Source: Ophiosphaerella korrae (Eukaryota > Ascomycota > Dothideomycetes > Pleosporales > Phaeosphaeriaceae). Taken from it: a stretch of 20,698 bases of DNA. The notes below the pieces were generated by a model. It saw only the letters and a list, made by a program, of their open reading frames with translations, was not told the DNA's origin and did not search any database. Below, piece after piece: positions 11,240 to 19,644 of the stretch. The position numbers and the translations under genes are program-made. How positions within the stretch are numbered: the first letter of the stretch is position 1; every line of letters begins with the position of its first letter. The stretch is taken from NCBI GenBank assembly GCA_028456385.1, contig JALNQF010000596.1, forward strand, positions 1 through 20,698, given 5' to 3'.

Positions 11240-12330
11240 GTATATAGAAGAATATATATTCTAGGAAAAATTTAAAGAGAATTTATATAACAATTCTATA
11301 AATTACTAGTATATAGTTACTAAGGTATTAAAAAAATATTAGATAGACTACTACAAGACTACTATATTCTAAAAGCAAGATAACTAGTAATAAAAGTACT
11401 ACGAGACTATATAGAATATTAAAGAAATAAATATAATAGATATATACTATATAGAATACTATAACTAGTAAAAGCACTAAGATAACTATAAGGAGTTATT
11501 ACAATAGACTTTATTATAAAGTTACTTAAGTCTAAAAACTTAATATTAGGAGTTAAGTATAATAGAATCCTAATAATAGTTAATAAGCTTATAAAGTATA
11601 TATACTTTAGGCTATATAAAAAAAAGAGTAAGATAGAAGTTACTATATATTAGGTTATAAGAACTATAATTAGTTAATATAGACTACTAGATAAGATTAT
11701 TATAGATAGAGATATACAATTTATATTAAAACTATAGGGAATAATAATAGCGTAATTAGGAATATAGTACGTAATGTCTATAGTATATTGCTTATAAATA
11801 GATAGATAATTAGAATAAATAAATTAGATAGTAGAATAGTACTTAAGATACTACCTTAACTATAACTAAAACAATTAGGTATAGTTACTACCTATAGCAT
11901 AGTTAGCATACAACAGCGTAAAGAATATAGTAATAAGAGTATTACCTTTTTTCGCGAACTATAGATTTAAGCCTAATATATACTAAATACTAAGAGAATA
12001 AATATCTTAGTCCCTAAAAGGAGAAAACTTTACTAATAGACTTAGAGATATATATAACTAACTAAGATAGGATATAGAGTTCCTATATAATTAAATAGTA
12101 AAGTACTATAACAAGAAGTATAAGGAAAGACCCTAATTTAGAGAGGGAGAAAAAGTATAGTTAGTATAAAAGAATATTAAAAGTAAACAACCTAGTTTAA
12201 AATTAGACTACGTTAAGATAAGACTATACAAAATTAAGAAAGAAGTTATACTAGTTATATTTAAATTAAAGCTACTAAATAAGATAAAGATATACCTAAT
12301 ATTCTATATAGCCCTACTAGAACAAGCACT
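11240..12330 (+). pseudogene. Integrase with HHCC, DDE and GPY/F modules (copy E)
   Basis: The zinc-binding module is recognisable although all four ligands are Tyr: two former His at codons 11312 and 11318, two former Cys at 11408 and 11417. The catalytic acids are intact: Asp in TIDFI (11507), Asp in IDRDIQF (11705) and Glu (11813). The PFFANYRFKPN block (from 11945) precedes the C-terminal part, as in chromoviruses. The GPY/F motif reads Arg-Leu-Tyr at 12221-12229, a RIP change of Gly-Pro-Tyr. It inserted the cDNA with a 5-bp stagger. It is inactive through stops and loss of the zinc site. Confidence 0.9.
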
Positions 12331-12385
12331 ATAAAACGTAGAACTACTAGTATATAAAGTAGATACGTATAGAGAATAAGAAGAA

Positions 12386-12540
12386 TAAGAAGTTAAGAAA
12401 ATCCTAGTATACTAGTTCTATAATAGAAAAAACTACTATATAGTAGAATAGATAAGTATAGACAAAAAAGGATAACTATAGGAGAAAATATAGGAACTAG
12501 AGGACAATCTTAATTACTCTAAGAAACTAGAAGAGTTCTA
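12386..12540 (+). pseudogene. Chromodomain-like C terminus of copy E integrase
   Basis: After the IFYIALLEQAL block the same phase reads EVKKILVY, FYNRKNYYIVE and, near the end, NLNYSKKLEEF. This fits the chromodomain pattern: a Glu-Val-Glu-x-Ile-Leu start, a Tyr-Leu-Val-Lys-Trp strand, and a final helix ending in Glu-Glu-Phe. Trp positions are TAG stops. Such domains usually steer integration to heterochromatin, which would fit the self-nesting seen here. The domain is identified from pattern and position only. Confidence 0.65.
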
Positions 12541-12898
12541 AAGTTAAAACCCTCTAGAACGCCTAGTAGTAAACTAAGAGAACTAATATTACTAACAATA
12601 GATAGAGAGATAATAGAGACGTCTAGTATAGGACTTACTACAGTAACACTAAACGCCTTATTTAGATCTAGCTTAGCTTCTAGAGCTACTAACTACTTAG
12701 CTAATTTCTTATTATTTAAGGCCTTTATCTTATAAAGATAAGAGAGACGAGCTTAATTCTCTACTAGCTTACTCTACGCAAGCTCCTAGATACGCTTACG
12801 CTTAGCTTTAGCCTCTATAATTTAAGATAGTAATTTCTCTTAAGTCTAGTTAATAGCTTTCCCTATTATTATTAAGCCTAGACGTAAGAATAAGTGTA
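12540..12898 (-). pseudogene. Possible antisense ORF 3' of the chromodomain (copy E)
   Basis: On the minus strand one phase reads GKAIN, then LLS and IIEAKAKRKRI, then KLVEN. It reaches YLYKIKALNNKK (YLYK at 12740-12729) and LVALEAKLDLNKAF. It carries about seven stops in 95 codons, each compatible with a former Gln or Trp; the sense phase over the same stretch has roughly twice as many. The reading is Lys/Glu/Leu rich and could form a coiled coil. Copies A and D show the same blocks in phase, with exactly 52 codons between NNKK (NNIK in D) and FNFRT in all three. I do not recognise a family. The alternative is an untranslated 3' region. Confidence 0.35.
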
Positions 12899-13205
12899 AT
12901 AAACGTATACTTAGATAGAGAAACACTAGATACGTTATAAGAACTACGTATATTTGTATAAATATATACTTTATAAGCTCTACTATTGTTTATAGAAATA
13001 ATATAAGGAAGAGATTTAGGATTTAATTTAGGAAAAGTACAACAAGAACAAGGAAATATTTTAATACTATTACGCAGTACGTAATTAGCAAGGAGGTAGT
13101 AATAACGTATAGATAAAATAGTTATAAGAGAGGATAAAGAACTCTATATTAACAAAGAAACTAGACTAATAACTTTAGCTCTAAGATAGGAGAACTAGGA
13201 CCTAC
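12601..13205 (+). other. Copy E 3' internal region, no sense gene assigned
   Basis: About 600 bp between chromodomain and purine tract. The sense phase of gag-pol can be followed through it but is dense in TAA/TAG and lacks known motifs. Matching sequence occurs in copies A and D, so it belongs to the element. Its most protein-like reading is the antisense one recorded separately. Confidence 0.6.
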
Positions 13206-13221
13206 CTAGAAGGGGAGATAG
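13206..13221 (+). other. Polypurine tract of copy E
   Basis: The stretch CTAGAAGGGGAGATAG is almost all purine from 13208 and ends directly at the first base of the 3' LTR. This is the usual place and composition of the primer for plus-strand DNA synthesis. Copy D has the counterpart at 19321-19335 on the minus strand. Confidence 0.85.
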
Positions 13222-13650
13222 TATTATAGGTATAATAGAAGAAATCGAGATAAAACTAATTAGTCCTAACTTAGTTGCTAACAAAGTATAAGACAAGTAG
13301 GGTAATAATCTCGATTAGGAAACAATATACAACTAGGATACATAGACTAATCTATAATCTATAGACTCTTAGTAGCTATAAATTATAGATTAAGACGATC
13401 TATAATCTATTTATCTTAGTAGCTATAGATTATAGATTACGATAAGTATATAGTTAGTAGGATGCGCATTATTAGGATAGTATTAGCAATTTAATCCTTT
13501 AACTATAGAACGCTAATACAAGATAGTTACAAAACATCTTCTATTGTTTACAGTTATTATAGATTACCTCTAAGCTTTTACTATTACCTCGTAATCTACT
13601 AACCCCCTTCGAGATAAGCACCTATAGTCGACGACAAGAGGCCTATAACA
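13222..13650 (+). repeat. Copy E 3' LTR (429 bp)
   Basis: It has the same length as the 5' LTR and aligns gap-free with it. About 34 positions differ, all transitions. Its right end keeps the original CCTATAACA; its left end reads TATTATAGG. It follows directly on the purine-rich tract. Confidence 0.93.
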
Positions 13651-13655
13651 AAATT
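13651..13655. repeat. Target site duplication of copy E (right)
   Basis: AAATT lies directly after the last base of the 3' LTR of copy E and is identical to 6614-6618. A 5-bp duplication is usual for Ty3/Gypsy integrases. Confidence 0.95.
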
Positions 13656-13952
13656 ACTAATACTATCCTAATAATACGTATTACTACTAACTATATACTT
13701 ATACTAATCTATTTATATAACTTTATAGAATACCTTAATCTATTTATACGTAATTTTAAATTACTTTTAATCTATTATATATTATTATAGATTACTACTA
13801 ATCTATTATACGTAATTATAGATTACTACTACGTATCCTAATTATAGGTAGTTTCTTAATTAAGATTATTACCCTACTTGTCCTATACTTTGTTAGCTTC
13901 TATATTAAAACTAATTAGTTCTATCTCGATTTCTCTTGTTATACCTATAATA
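13656..13952 (-). repeat. Copy A 5' LTR, outer part with 31-bp units
   Basis: This continues the LTR begun at 6456 after the insertion of E. From 13727 it holds three 31-bp tandem units (starts 13727, 13758, 13789) plus a partial unit at 13820. It ends in CCTATAATA at 13952, a RIP-altered form of the CCTATAACA terminus. The next base belongs to the gag region of copy B. Confidence 0.85.
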
Positions 13953-15280
13953 CTCCTTCTAAATCTTCTATTAGTAAGTCTATTATATAGGCTATCTCTT
14001 TTAGCTATACTTTTATTCTATTTTCTTTTATTACTACTACTTAGTACTTCTATAGAAAATATTTTACTCTCTATTTACTAAAAAGATATATAGTAGTTAT
14101 CTTTATAATAAAAGGTTTAATAGAGTATTATATATTATATTACTTTACTCTTAGCTACTTTTTCTTAAGGTTTAGCTTATACTCTTAGTACTTCCTTTTT
14201 ATTTTTAGTTATCTTTAACTAAACTTCTTTATCCTTCTTAGAATTCTTACTTCTATAATCTTTTACAAAGTATCTTAGCTTTCTATACTTATAATATACT
14301 ATATTTTTTTTTATTCTTAACTAATAATTCTTTATATAGTAGCTACTTTTATTATAGTTAAAGTATATAAAGTCTTTATTCTTTTTTTTCTTTTTCTTTT
14401 TATTAGTATTAAGGATTATAGAGTCTCTCTTATTATAGTTCTAAGTAGATCCTCTATACTTATTCTTCTTCTATTCTTAAAGATTATTATTAATTTATAT
14501 TACCTTTTACTTTAGAGCTTCTAGTATTCTTAGTTTTTCTATATAGATTATTTTATATTATATTTTTAAGTTTAATCTTTATTTAAATTATAATATTAGA
14601 AATAGCTTATTCTATTCTATATTTTACGATAGTTATTTAAACTATAATATATATTTAGAAATACTCTTATTTTATATAAGCTTCTTAAGCCTTTCTTTAG
14701 CTTATTAAGTAATATCTATATTTTTAAACGCTACTCTTATTTATCTTATAAAGTATTTATAACTTCTAAAAATAGCTCTAGTTTTATCTTTCTAGTTTAT
14801 CTAAGCGTATATTATATAGTCTATCTAGTAAAGTTTAAACTATCTTATTATATCTCTTTTAAGGTATATTCTAATATAATTTACTTTCTTATCTTCTCTA
14901 TTAAAGTATAGTACTTATACGTTAATCTAAAGTTATACTAATACTATAAATAGTTTTAGTTTTTCCTTTTTTCTATTAAACTTCTTAAGTATAGGTATTT
15001 TAGGTAGTTTCTTTATTGTACTTATCTCTAGTCTCTAAGTAATTAACTCTATCTAGTTTTATCTTTTAATAACTACTTTAATTTATACCTTATTTTACTT
15101 AATATATTCTTATAGTTCTTTATTCTATATTTCTAAGGCGTTAATTACTATTTTTATATCTTTTTTTTTAGAGATTAAGTTATTTAAGTAGTCCTTAATT
15201 AATTTCTATACTATATTATCTAATTTATAACTACTTATAGGTACTTTAACTTCTTTCTTAATTAAACTTTCTACTATTAT
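13953..15280 (-). pseudogene. Copy B gag fragment
   Basis: Degraded gag of copy B on the minus strand, read by similarity to copy E from the gag start to past the zinc knuckles. The zinc-knuckle region is near 14270-14370, where the block matching E 8018-8128 can be aligned. It is cut at the left by the LTR of copy A. Stops are frequent and no intact frame remains. An antisense plus-strand stretch open for 67 codons inside it (13878-14081) is only a by-product of base composition. Confidence 0.75.
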
Positions 15281-15338
15281 ATTAGCTAGACTATACGCTA
15301 CTTACGTTTTACTTCTTACAATAACTAAATTAGTAAAG

Positions 15339-15736
15339 TATAATAAGTTACCCTATTATTAACTATAGGTAATCTTTCTAAAGTATTAGTAGATTAAGAG
15401 TTAATAATAAAAGCTTATATAGTAATCTATAATAACTATAAATAATAGAAGATATTTTATAATTATTCTATATCCGCGTTCTATAGTTAAAGGATTAAAT
15501 TACTATTACTATCCTAATAATATATATTATAGTTAACTATATACTTGTACTAATCTATCTATATAATATTATAAATTACTTCTAATCTATTATACGTAAT
15601 TATAGATTAGTGCTACGTATCCTAGTTATAGGTAGTTTCCTAATTAAGGTTATTACCTCGCTCGTCCTATACTTCGTTAGCTTCTAAGTTAGGACTAATT
15701 AGTTCTATCTCGATTTCTTCTGTTACGCCTATAACA
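15339..15736 (-). repeat. Copy B 5' LTR (398 bp)
   Basis: It starts at the degraded TATAATAAG edge and ends with TCTGTTACGCCTATAACA, the best preserved outer terminus of this LTR family in the window; read on its own strand the LTR begins TGTTATAGGCG. It carries only one 31-bp unit (15573-15603) plus a partial one. It is 62 bp (two units) shorter than the LTR of copy A and 61 bp shorter than that of copy D. Confidence 0.88.
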
Positions 15737-16066
15737 ACTAAGCTAGTTACTTTTTCTTAGCATTAACTTTCTATCTTTACTTCTTAATAACTTCTCTACT
15801 ACGTAAGCTAAAGGGACAAATATAACATTATTTAAAAGCTATAAGATAGGGCTTTTAAAAGATATATAAATAACCTAAATAGGCCTAGTATAAGGGAAGT
15901 TATTAAGTATAAAATATTTAGTGTTGTAAAAGTAGCTCTAGCCCCTATATCTAGTACTTAGCGCCTATAATATTTTATACAACTATAATATATTATAAAT
16001 ATATATATAGTAGTTATATTTACAAAGTTTTATAGCGTATAGCCTAGTAGTTATAGAGCTAGATTA
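15737..16066 (+). repeat. Left arm of the palindrome
   Basis: The arm starts ACTAAGCTAGTTACTTTTTC and runs to the tRNA-like stretch. Over the outer 310 bp I count only two differences from the right arm: one A/T transversion and one C/T transition. A few more changes lie at the inner edge. Several CpA and TpG sites survive at matching positions in both arms. Confidence 0.88.
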
Positions 16067-16095
16067 GCTAGAAAGCTAGTATCTTAAACTTTAAT
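16034..16095 (+). ncRNA. tRNA-Ser-like Pol III A-box region, degraded
   Basis: The stretch GCGTATAGCCTAGTAGTTAT followed by AGAGCTAGATTAGCTAGAAA resembles the 5' half of a serine tRNA, with two G-to-A changes in the A box (TGGCCNAGTGG type). The CTAGAAA run matches an anticodon loop with AGA. The stems do not pair as in a real tRNA and no clear B box follows, so this is not a functional tRNA. The A-box part recurs in the right arm near 16410-16445. A tRNA-derived SINE head is the best guess. Confidence 0.3.
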
Positions 16096-16409
16096 ATTTC
16101 TCTCTATTATTTATAAATAGCTACTTACTATAAAATTTATAATTTAATATTAAGTCTTTATAGTACTATAATTAAAATAGTAAAATTAATTTATTAATTC
16201 TAGTCTATTAATAACTTTTTTTTATTAACTATATAGTTTTAAATATAAAATATAACTTAGTATTACTTTACTTAGAAATCTTATTTTTAGAAAGTAAATT
16301 AATTATAATATTTTATATCAACATATTTTTATACTTTAACAATAATTATATAAGTATTATAAGAGTATATCTATATAAATATTGCTTTTAAGAATAATAA
16401 AATTTAAAT
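16067..16409. other. Palindrome spacer, no gene
   Basis: The 343 bp between the arms is AT-rich with short open stretches only. It includes the end of a tRNA-like sequence (to about 16095). I see nothing else in it. Confidence 0.6.
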
Positions 16410-16739
16410 TAGCCTAGCTCTATAAGTATTAGGCTATACGCTATAAAACTTTATAAATATAACTACTATATATATATTTATAATATATTATAGTTGTATA
16501 AAATATTATAGGCGCTAAGTACTAGATATAGGGGCTAGAGCTACTTTTACAACACTAAATATTTTATACTTAATAACTTCCCTTATACTAGGCCTATTTA
16601 GGTTATTTATATATCTTTTAAAAGCCCTATCTTATAGCTTTTAAATAATGTTATATTTGTCCCTTTAGCTAACGTAGTAGAGAAGTTATTAAGAAGTAAA
16701 GATAGAAAGTTAATGCTAAGAAAAAGTAACTAGCTTAGT
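16410..16739 (-). repeat. Right arm of the palindrome
   Basis: Reverse complement of the left arm, ending GTAACTAGCTTAGT at 16739. Confidence 0.88.
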
Positions 16740-16761
16740 AATCTAACTAGCTTACTAATCT
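16728..16761. repeat. 17-bp tandem duplication at the palindrome's right end
   Basis: AACTAGCTTAGTAATCT (16728-16744) is followed directly by AACTAGCTTACTAATCT (16745-16761), one mismatch. It straddles the point where the visible inverted arm stops, so it may mark the subterminal repeat of the element. Confidence 0.75.
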
Positions 16762-18861
16762 TTTACGTTATTACCTTTTTTAATTCTAATCTAGTAGTAG
16801 GCGTTTTAGATATCTAGTTTAGTAAAGATTTAAGCTTTCTATAGTTTATCTTGTATCTTATCTATATATAGTAAGGGATATTAGTTCTTACTTATAATTA
16901 CGTTTATCTTTCTAAAGTCTATATAAGGTTTCTTATTACTTATCTCTTTTTTATCTATAAATATAAGTCTATATACTACTAAAGATTAAGATTCTTATAT
17001 CTATTCTTTCTTTATTATATTTTTAATAAACGCTTATTTTATCTTAGATTCTTTTTTAGTTTTTTAGTAGACTAGACTCTATCTTATATTCTTTTCTTCT
17101 TCTAGGTCTATTACTAAGTCTTATAGCTAATAGTCTAGAAAGTAGTCTTTAAGTTTAGTAAGTTATTTCTCTTATTTATTATATTCTTCTAGGAATTCTC
17201 TTTTATATATACTTATATTAGCTTTTAATATTTCTTTCTTAAAGTAGCTAATTTTCTCTATTCTCTAATTAATCTTTAGGTTAGTTATCTATAACTATAG
17301 TATTCCTAATCTTATTTCTTACTTATTATTAATTATTATTATATCTATAACTATATTTCTAATTTCTAGTCTTTCTATCTTTAGTATAGAAGGTATTATT
17401 TTAAACCTAATAAGTTCTTAGAATAGTTTTCCTTTAATAGTACTTAGCTATTAAAATTACTTCTTTATTATATACTTTATTCTCTATATTTCTATAAACT
17501 TCTTTAATATAAAGTTTATTATAGCTCTACTATTAATTATTACTTATACTTCTTTTCTTTAGTATATACTTATTTTTGTAATATATAAGCTTCTTATACC
17601 TTTTAGCTATTTTTACTTAGGTAATTTAGTAATTTATCTATTCTTTTAAGGCTATTACCTTATCTTCTATTTATAGTTCTTATACTTTAGATATTTATTA
17701 TATATATATATATACTATAGTCTTCCTTTAATATATTCTTTAGATAGCTTAGGTCTTAGTCTAATTAATATATACTCTTTATTAGGTATTTTAATTATTT
17801 TCTAACCTTAGAGATTTTTTCTTAAGATTACTTTTATATAATTATATCCTTTCTTTTAAGCTAGCTATATATAGTTCTATACTTTTAATTCTTTATATAA
17901 GTAATAGTTTATATTTAAGTATAATACCTAGGATATTTTAAAGTATACTAGATACTCTAGATTTATTCTTTTATTATCTTCTTCCTTGTATTTATCTATA
18001 CTAGGTTTTGTTATTATTAGAATATAGTATACTATTAGTATATATAGTATATAGGCTTTATTAATCTATTATATTTCTTTTATAAAGTACTACTATTCTT
18101 ATTATATAAGTATTCTTCTTACTATAACTATATATTATTTTATCTATTATTAGAATATTATAAACTTTATTACTTTAGGATTATATTCTTTCTATTCTTT
18201 ATACACTTTCTTTATACTTATATCTAGTAAGTATTTCTAAATAAACTACTATTACTTATTTTATTCTATTATATCTATTATTATATAGCTATTATAACTA
18301 TATATATTTAACTAGGTATACTCTATACCTCTTATATTATCTTATCTTTTATCTCTTTATAGTATTTTAGAAAAGACTATAGTAGTCTCTTTATTTAGTA
18401 CTAGTTTTTTAGCTTAGATTAATAGAGTCTAGAGCTCTTCTCTTTCTAAGTCTTCTATTAGTAAGTCTATTATACGTCTTGTTTTTTTAAGCTATACTTA
18501 GGCTCTTCTTTTTTTTATTACTACTACTCTATTCTTTTATAAGAACTATCTTACTTTCTACTTACTAGAAAAGTATATATAGTAGTTATTATTATAATAA
18601 AAAGGCTAATTAAGTATTATATACTATATTTTTTTTACTTCTAGTTACTTTCTCTTAAAGTTTAGCTTATACTTTAAGTACTTCTTTCTTATTCTTAGTT
18701 ATCTTTAACTATATTTTTTTCTTTAGGTTTTTACTTTTATAGTCTTTTATAAAGTTTTTTAGTTTTCTATACTTATAATATACTATATCTTTCTTTTATT
18801 TAGAATAGTAATCTTTTATATAGTAGCTTTTCTTACTATATTTAAAGTATATTAAGTCTTT
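16762..18861 (-). mobile_element. Copy C: internal Gypsy fragment (zinc knuckle to RT)
   Basis: This minus-strand fragment lacks LTRs and corresponds to copy E positions about 8020 to 10085-10110. The right edge is cut by the LTR of copy D within the zinc-knuckle region. The left edge meets the palindromic element inside the RT; similarity is clear from about 16775 and weaker back to 16758. Being interrupted on both sides, it is the oldest layer visible. Confidence 0.8.
16775..18861 (-). pseudogene. Copy C pol fragment: zinc knuckle remnant, protease, N-terminal RT
   Basis: Read on the minus strand, it starts in the zinc-knuckle block near 18780-18861. It crosses the long segment before the protease, and has the NSRA form of the protease active site near 17500-17545. 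It ends in RT near 16775, at the block matching E 10048-10083. The spacing between zinc knuckles and protease agrees with A and E. TAA/TAG stops are frequent and TpG/CpA are nearly absent, with a few surviving TpG, for example near 16850, 17577 and 17986. Confidence 0.75.
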
Positions 18862-19320
18862 TATAATAGGCTACCTATTATTAACTATAGATACTTATTT
18901 TATAAAAGTTAGTAGATTATAAGGTAATAATAAAAGCTTAAATAGTAATCTATAATAACTATAAATAATAGAAGATATTTTATAACTATCTTATATTAGC
19001 GTTCTATAGTTAAAGGAATAAATTACTAATACTATCTTAATAATATATATTATATTAACTATATACTTTAAGTAATCTATCTATATAAGCTTTTAGATTA
19101 CTACTAATCTATTATATATAATTATAGATTACTACTAATCTATTATATATAATTATAGATTACTACTAATCTATTATACGTAATTATAGATTACTACTAC
19201 GTATCCTAGTTATAGGTAGCTTCTTAATTAAGGTTACTACTCTACTTATCTTATATTTCGTTAGCGTCTAAATTAGGACTAATTAGTTCTATTTTATTTT
19301 CTTCTATTATATTTATAATA
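18862..19320 (-). repeat. Copy D 3' LTR (459 bp) with 31-bp units
   Basis: This LTR runs from the degraded TATAATAGGCT edge to TTTATAATA at 19320, where the purine tract of copy D follows. That makes it the 3' LTR of a minus-strand element whose body lies to the right. It has three 31-bp units starting at 19095, 19126 and 19157 and a partial unit at 19188. Its left edge interrupts copy C. The target duplication cannot be checked because the other end of D is missing. Confidence 0.88.
19095..19201. repeat. 31-bp tandem array in copy D LTR
   Basis: Units begin AGATTACTACTAATCTATTA and repeat every 31 bp at 19095, 19126 and 19157, with a last partial unit at 19188 leading into the conserved ACGTATCC block. 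Copies A and B carry three and one unit at the same place. Confidence 0.9.
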
Positions 19321-19335
19321 CTATTTCCCTCTCTA
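19321..19335 (-). other. Polypurine tract of copy D
   Basis: CTATTTCCCTCTCTA on the plus strand is a purine-rich tract on the minus strand. It directly abuts the inner edge of the 3' LTR, as in copy E (13206-13221). Confidence 0.8.
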
Positions 19336-19644
19336 GGTAGGTTTATATTTTCTTACCCTAGAGTTAAAGTTATTAATCTAGTTTCTTTATTAATATTAAG
19401 TTCTTTATTTTCTATCTCTATACCTCCTAAGTCTACTCTTTATTGTATTTAGTTAGTAGATTATATATTATAATATAGTATAGTAATATTTCTTTATTCT
19501 TATTATAAATCTTTAAACTTTCTATTAAACTATATTTCTTTAAAATATAGTAAAGCTTATAAGAAATATATTTAGGCTAATACTTAATTATCTTATAAAC
19601 TTTCTAGAGTATCTCTAGTAGAGTATAGGTTAATAATACTAATT

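Larger units (their letters stand above)
7106..12600 (+). pseudogene. Copy E gag-pol polyprotein, single frame, RIP-inactivated
   Basis: This is the remnant of the retrotransposon polyprotein. Every recognisable motif from gag (7382) to the chromodomain (about 12540) lies in the same phase, with codon starts at positions equal to 2 modulo 3. No indel has shifted the frame in over 5 kb. Interruptions are all TAA or TAG at expected Gln or Trp positions. Domains: gag core 7382-7780, CCHC knuckles 8018-8059 and 8087-8128, protease about 9310-9600, RT about 9840-10500, RNase H about 10640-11040, integrase about 11240-12330, chromodomain about 12386-12540. The start is uncertain: 7106 is an ATA inside AACATAATAG that could be a mutated ATG. 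The end is also uncertain, because no convincing terminal stop can be told from RIP stops. Confidence 0.88.
6619..13650 (+). mobile_element. Copy E: complete Ty3/Gypsy chromovirus-like retrotransposon, RIP-mutated
   Basis: This 7032-bp element has two 429-bp LTRs, an AAATT target duplication on both sides, a purine-rich tract before the 3' LTR, and a 6174-bp interior. In order the interior holds gag with two CCHC knuckles, aspartic protease, reverse transcriptase, RNase H, integrase with a GPY/F module, and a chromodomain-like segment. Protease-RT-RNase H-integrase order defines Ty3/Gypsy; a C-terminal chromodomain marks chromoviruses. It sits inside the LTR of copy A, in opposite orientation. 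It is the least mutated copy, with many coding-strand CpA left. It cannot be autonomous because key residues are lost and stops are frequent. Confidence 0.95.
551..13952 (-). mobile_element. Copy A: RIP-degraded Ty3/Gypsy element, split by copy E
   Basis: This minus-strand member of the same family as copy E has its 5' LTR at the right (6456-6618 and 13656-13952). Its body runs leftwards from 6455 to about 550. The part at 6619-13650 is the later insertion E, and 13651-13655 is the duplicated target. The body is collinear with E: gag at its right end, protease near 4140-4190, RT motif at 3250-3261, chromodomain near 1000-1110. The left part matches copy D to about 555; the 3' LTR is not found. 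CpA and TpG are nearly absent, so it is more heavily mutated than E. Its right LTR end at 13952 directly abuts copy B, which suggests A inserted into B. Confidence 0.85.
13953..15736 (-). mobile_element. Copy B: 5' fragment of the same Gypsy family
   Basis: This minus-strand fragment consists of a 5' LTR at the right (15339-15736) and the adjoining leader and gag part. It corresponds to copy E positions 7048 to about 8437. The left edge falls exactly where the LTR of copy A ends, so A most likely inserted into B and the rest of B lies outside the window. The right LTR end keeps its original CCTATAACA terminus. Confidence 0.85.
15737..16761. mobile_element. Palindromic element with 330-bp inverted arms (MITE-like)
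   Basis: Two inverted arms, 15737-16066 and 16410-16739, enclose a 343-bp AT-rich spacer with no coding frame. About 1 kb with long terminal inverted repeats and no gene fits a non-autonomous DNA transposon, but inverted tandem copies of a SINE-like repeat are also possible. The left arm begins exactly where the LTR of copy B ends, so B probably inserted into the left arm and the true left end is displaced. The right side continues past 16739 into a 17-bp tandem duplication. The right border with copy C is uncertain between 16740 and 16770, and no target duplication can be named. Confidence 0.7.

Noticed and set aside
13878..14081. Open 67-codon plus-strand frame rich in Leu, Ile and Ser, suggesting a membrane peptide
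   Set aside because: It runs from the LTR of copy A into copy B, antisense to gag, starts at TTG, and its hydrophobic look follows from TTA/ATA/CTA-rich DNA. It crosses the junction of two different elements, so it is not an inherited gene.
16034..16095. Functional tRNA-Ser gene
   Set aside because: Acceptor, D and anticodon stems do not pair and no clear B box follows; only the A-box half resembles a tRNA.
6456..19320. CRISPR array from the recurring ATAGATTA and 31-bp repeats
   Set aside because: The units are directly tandem without unique spacers, lie inside LTRs, and the organism appears fungal.
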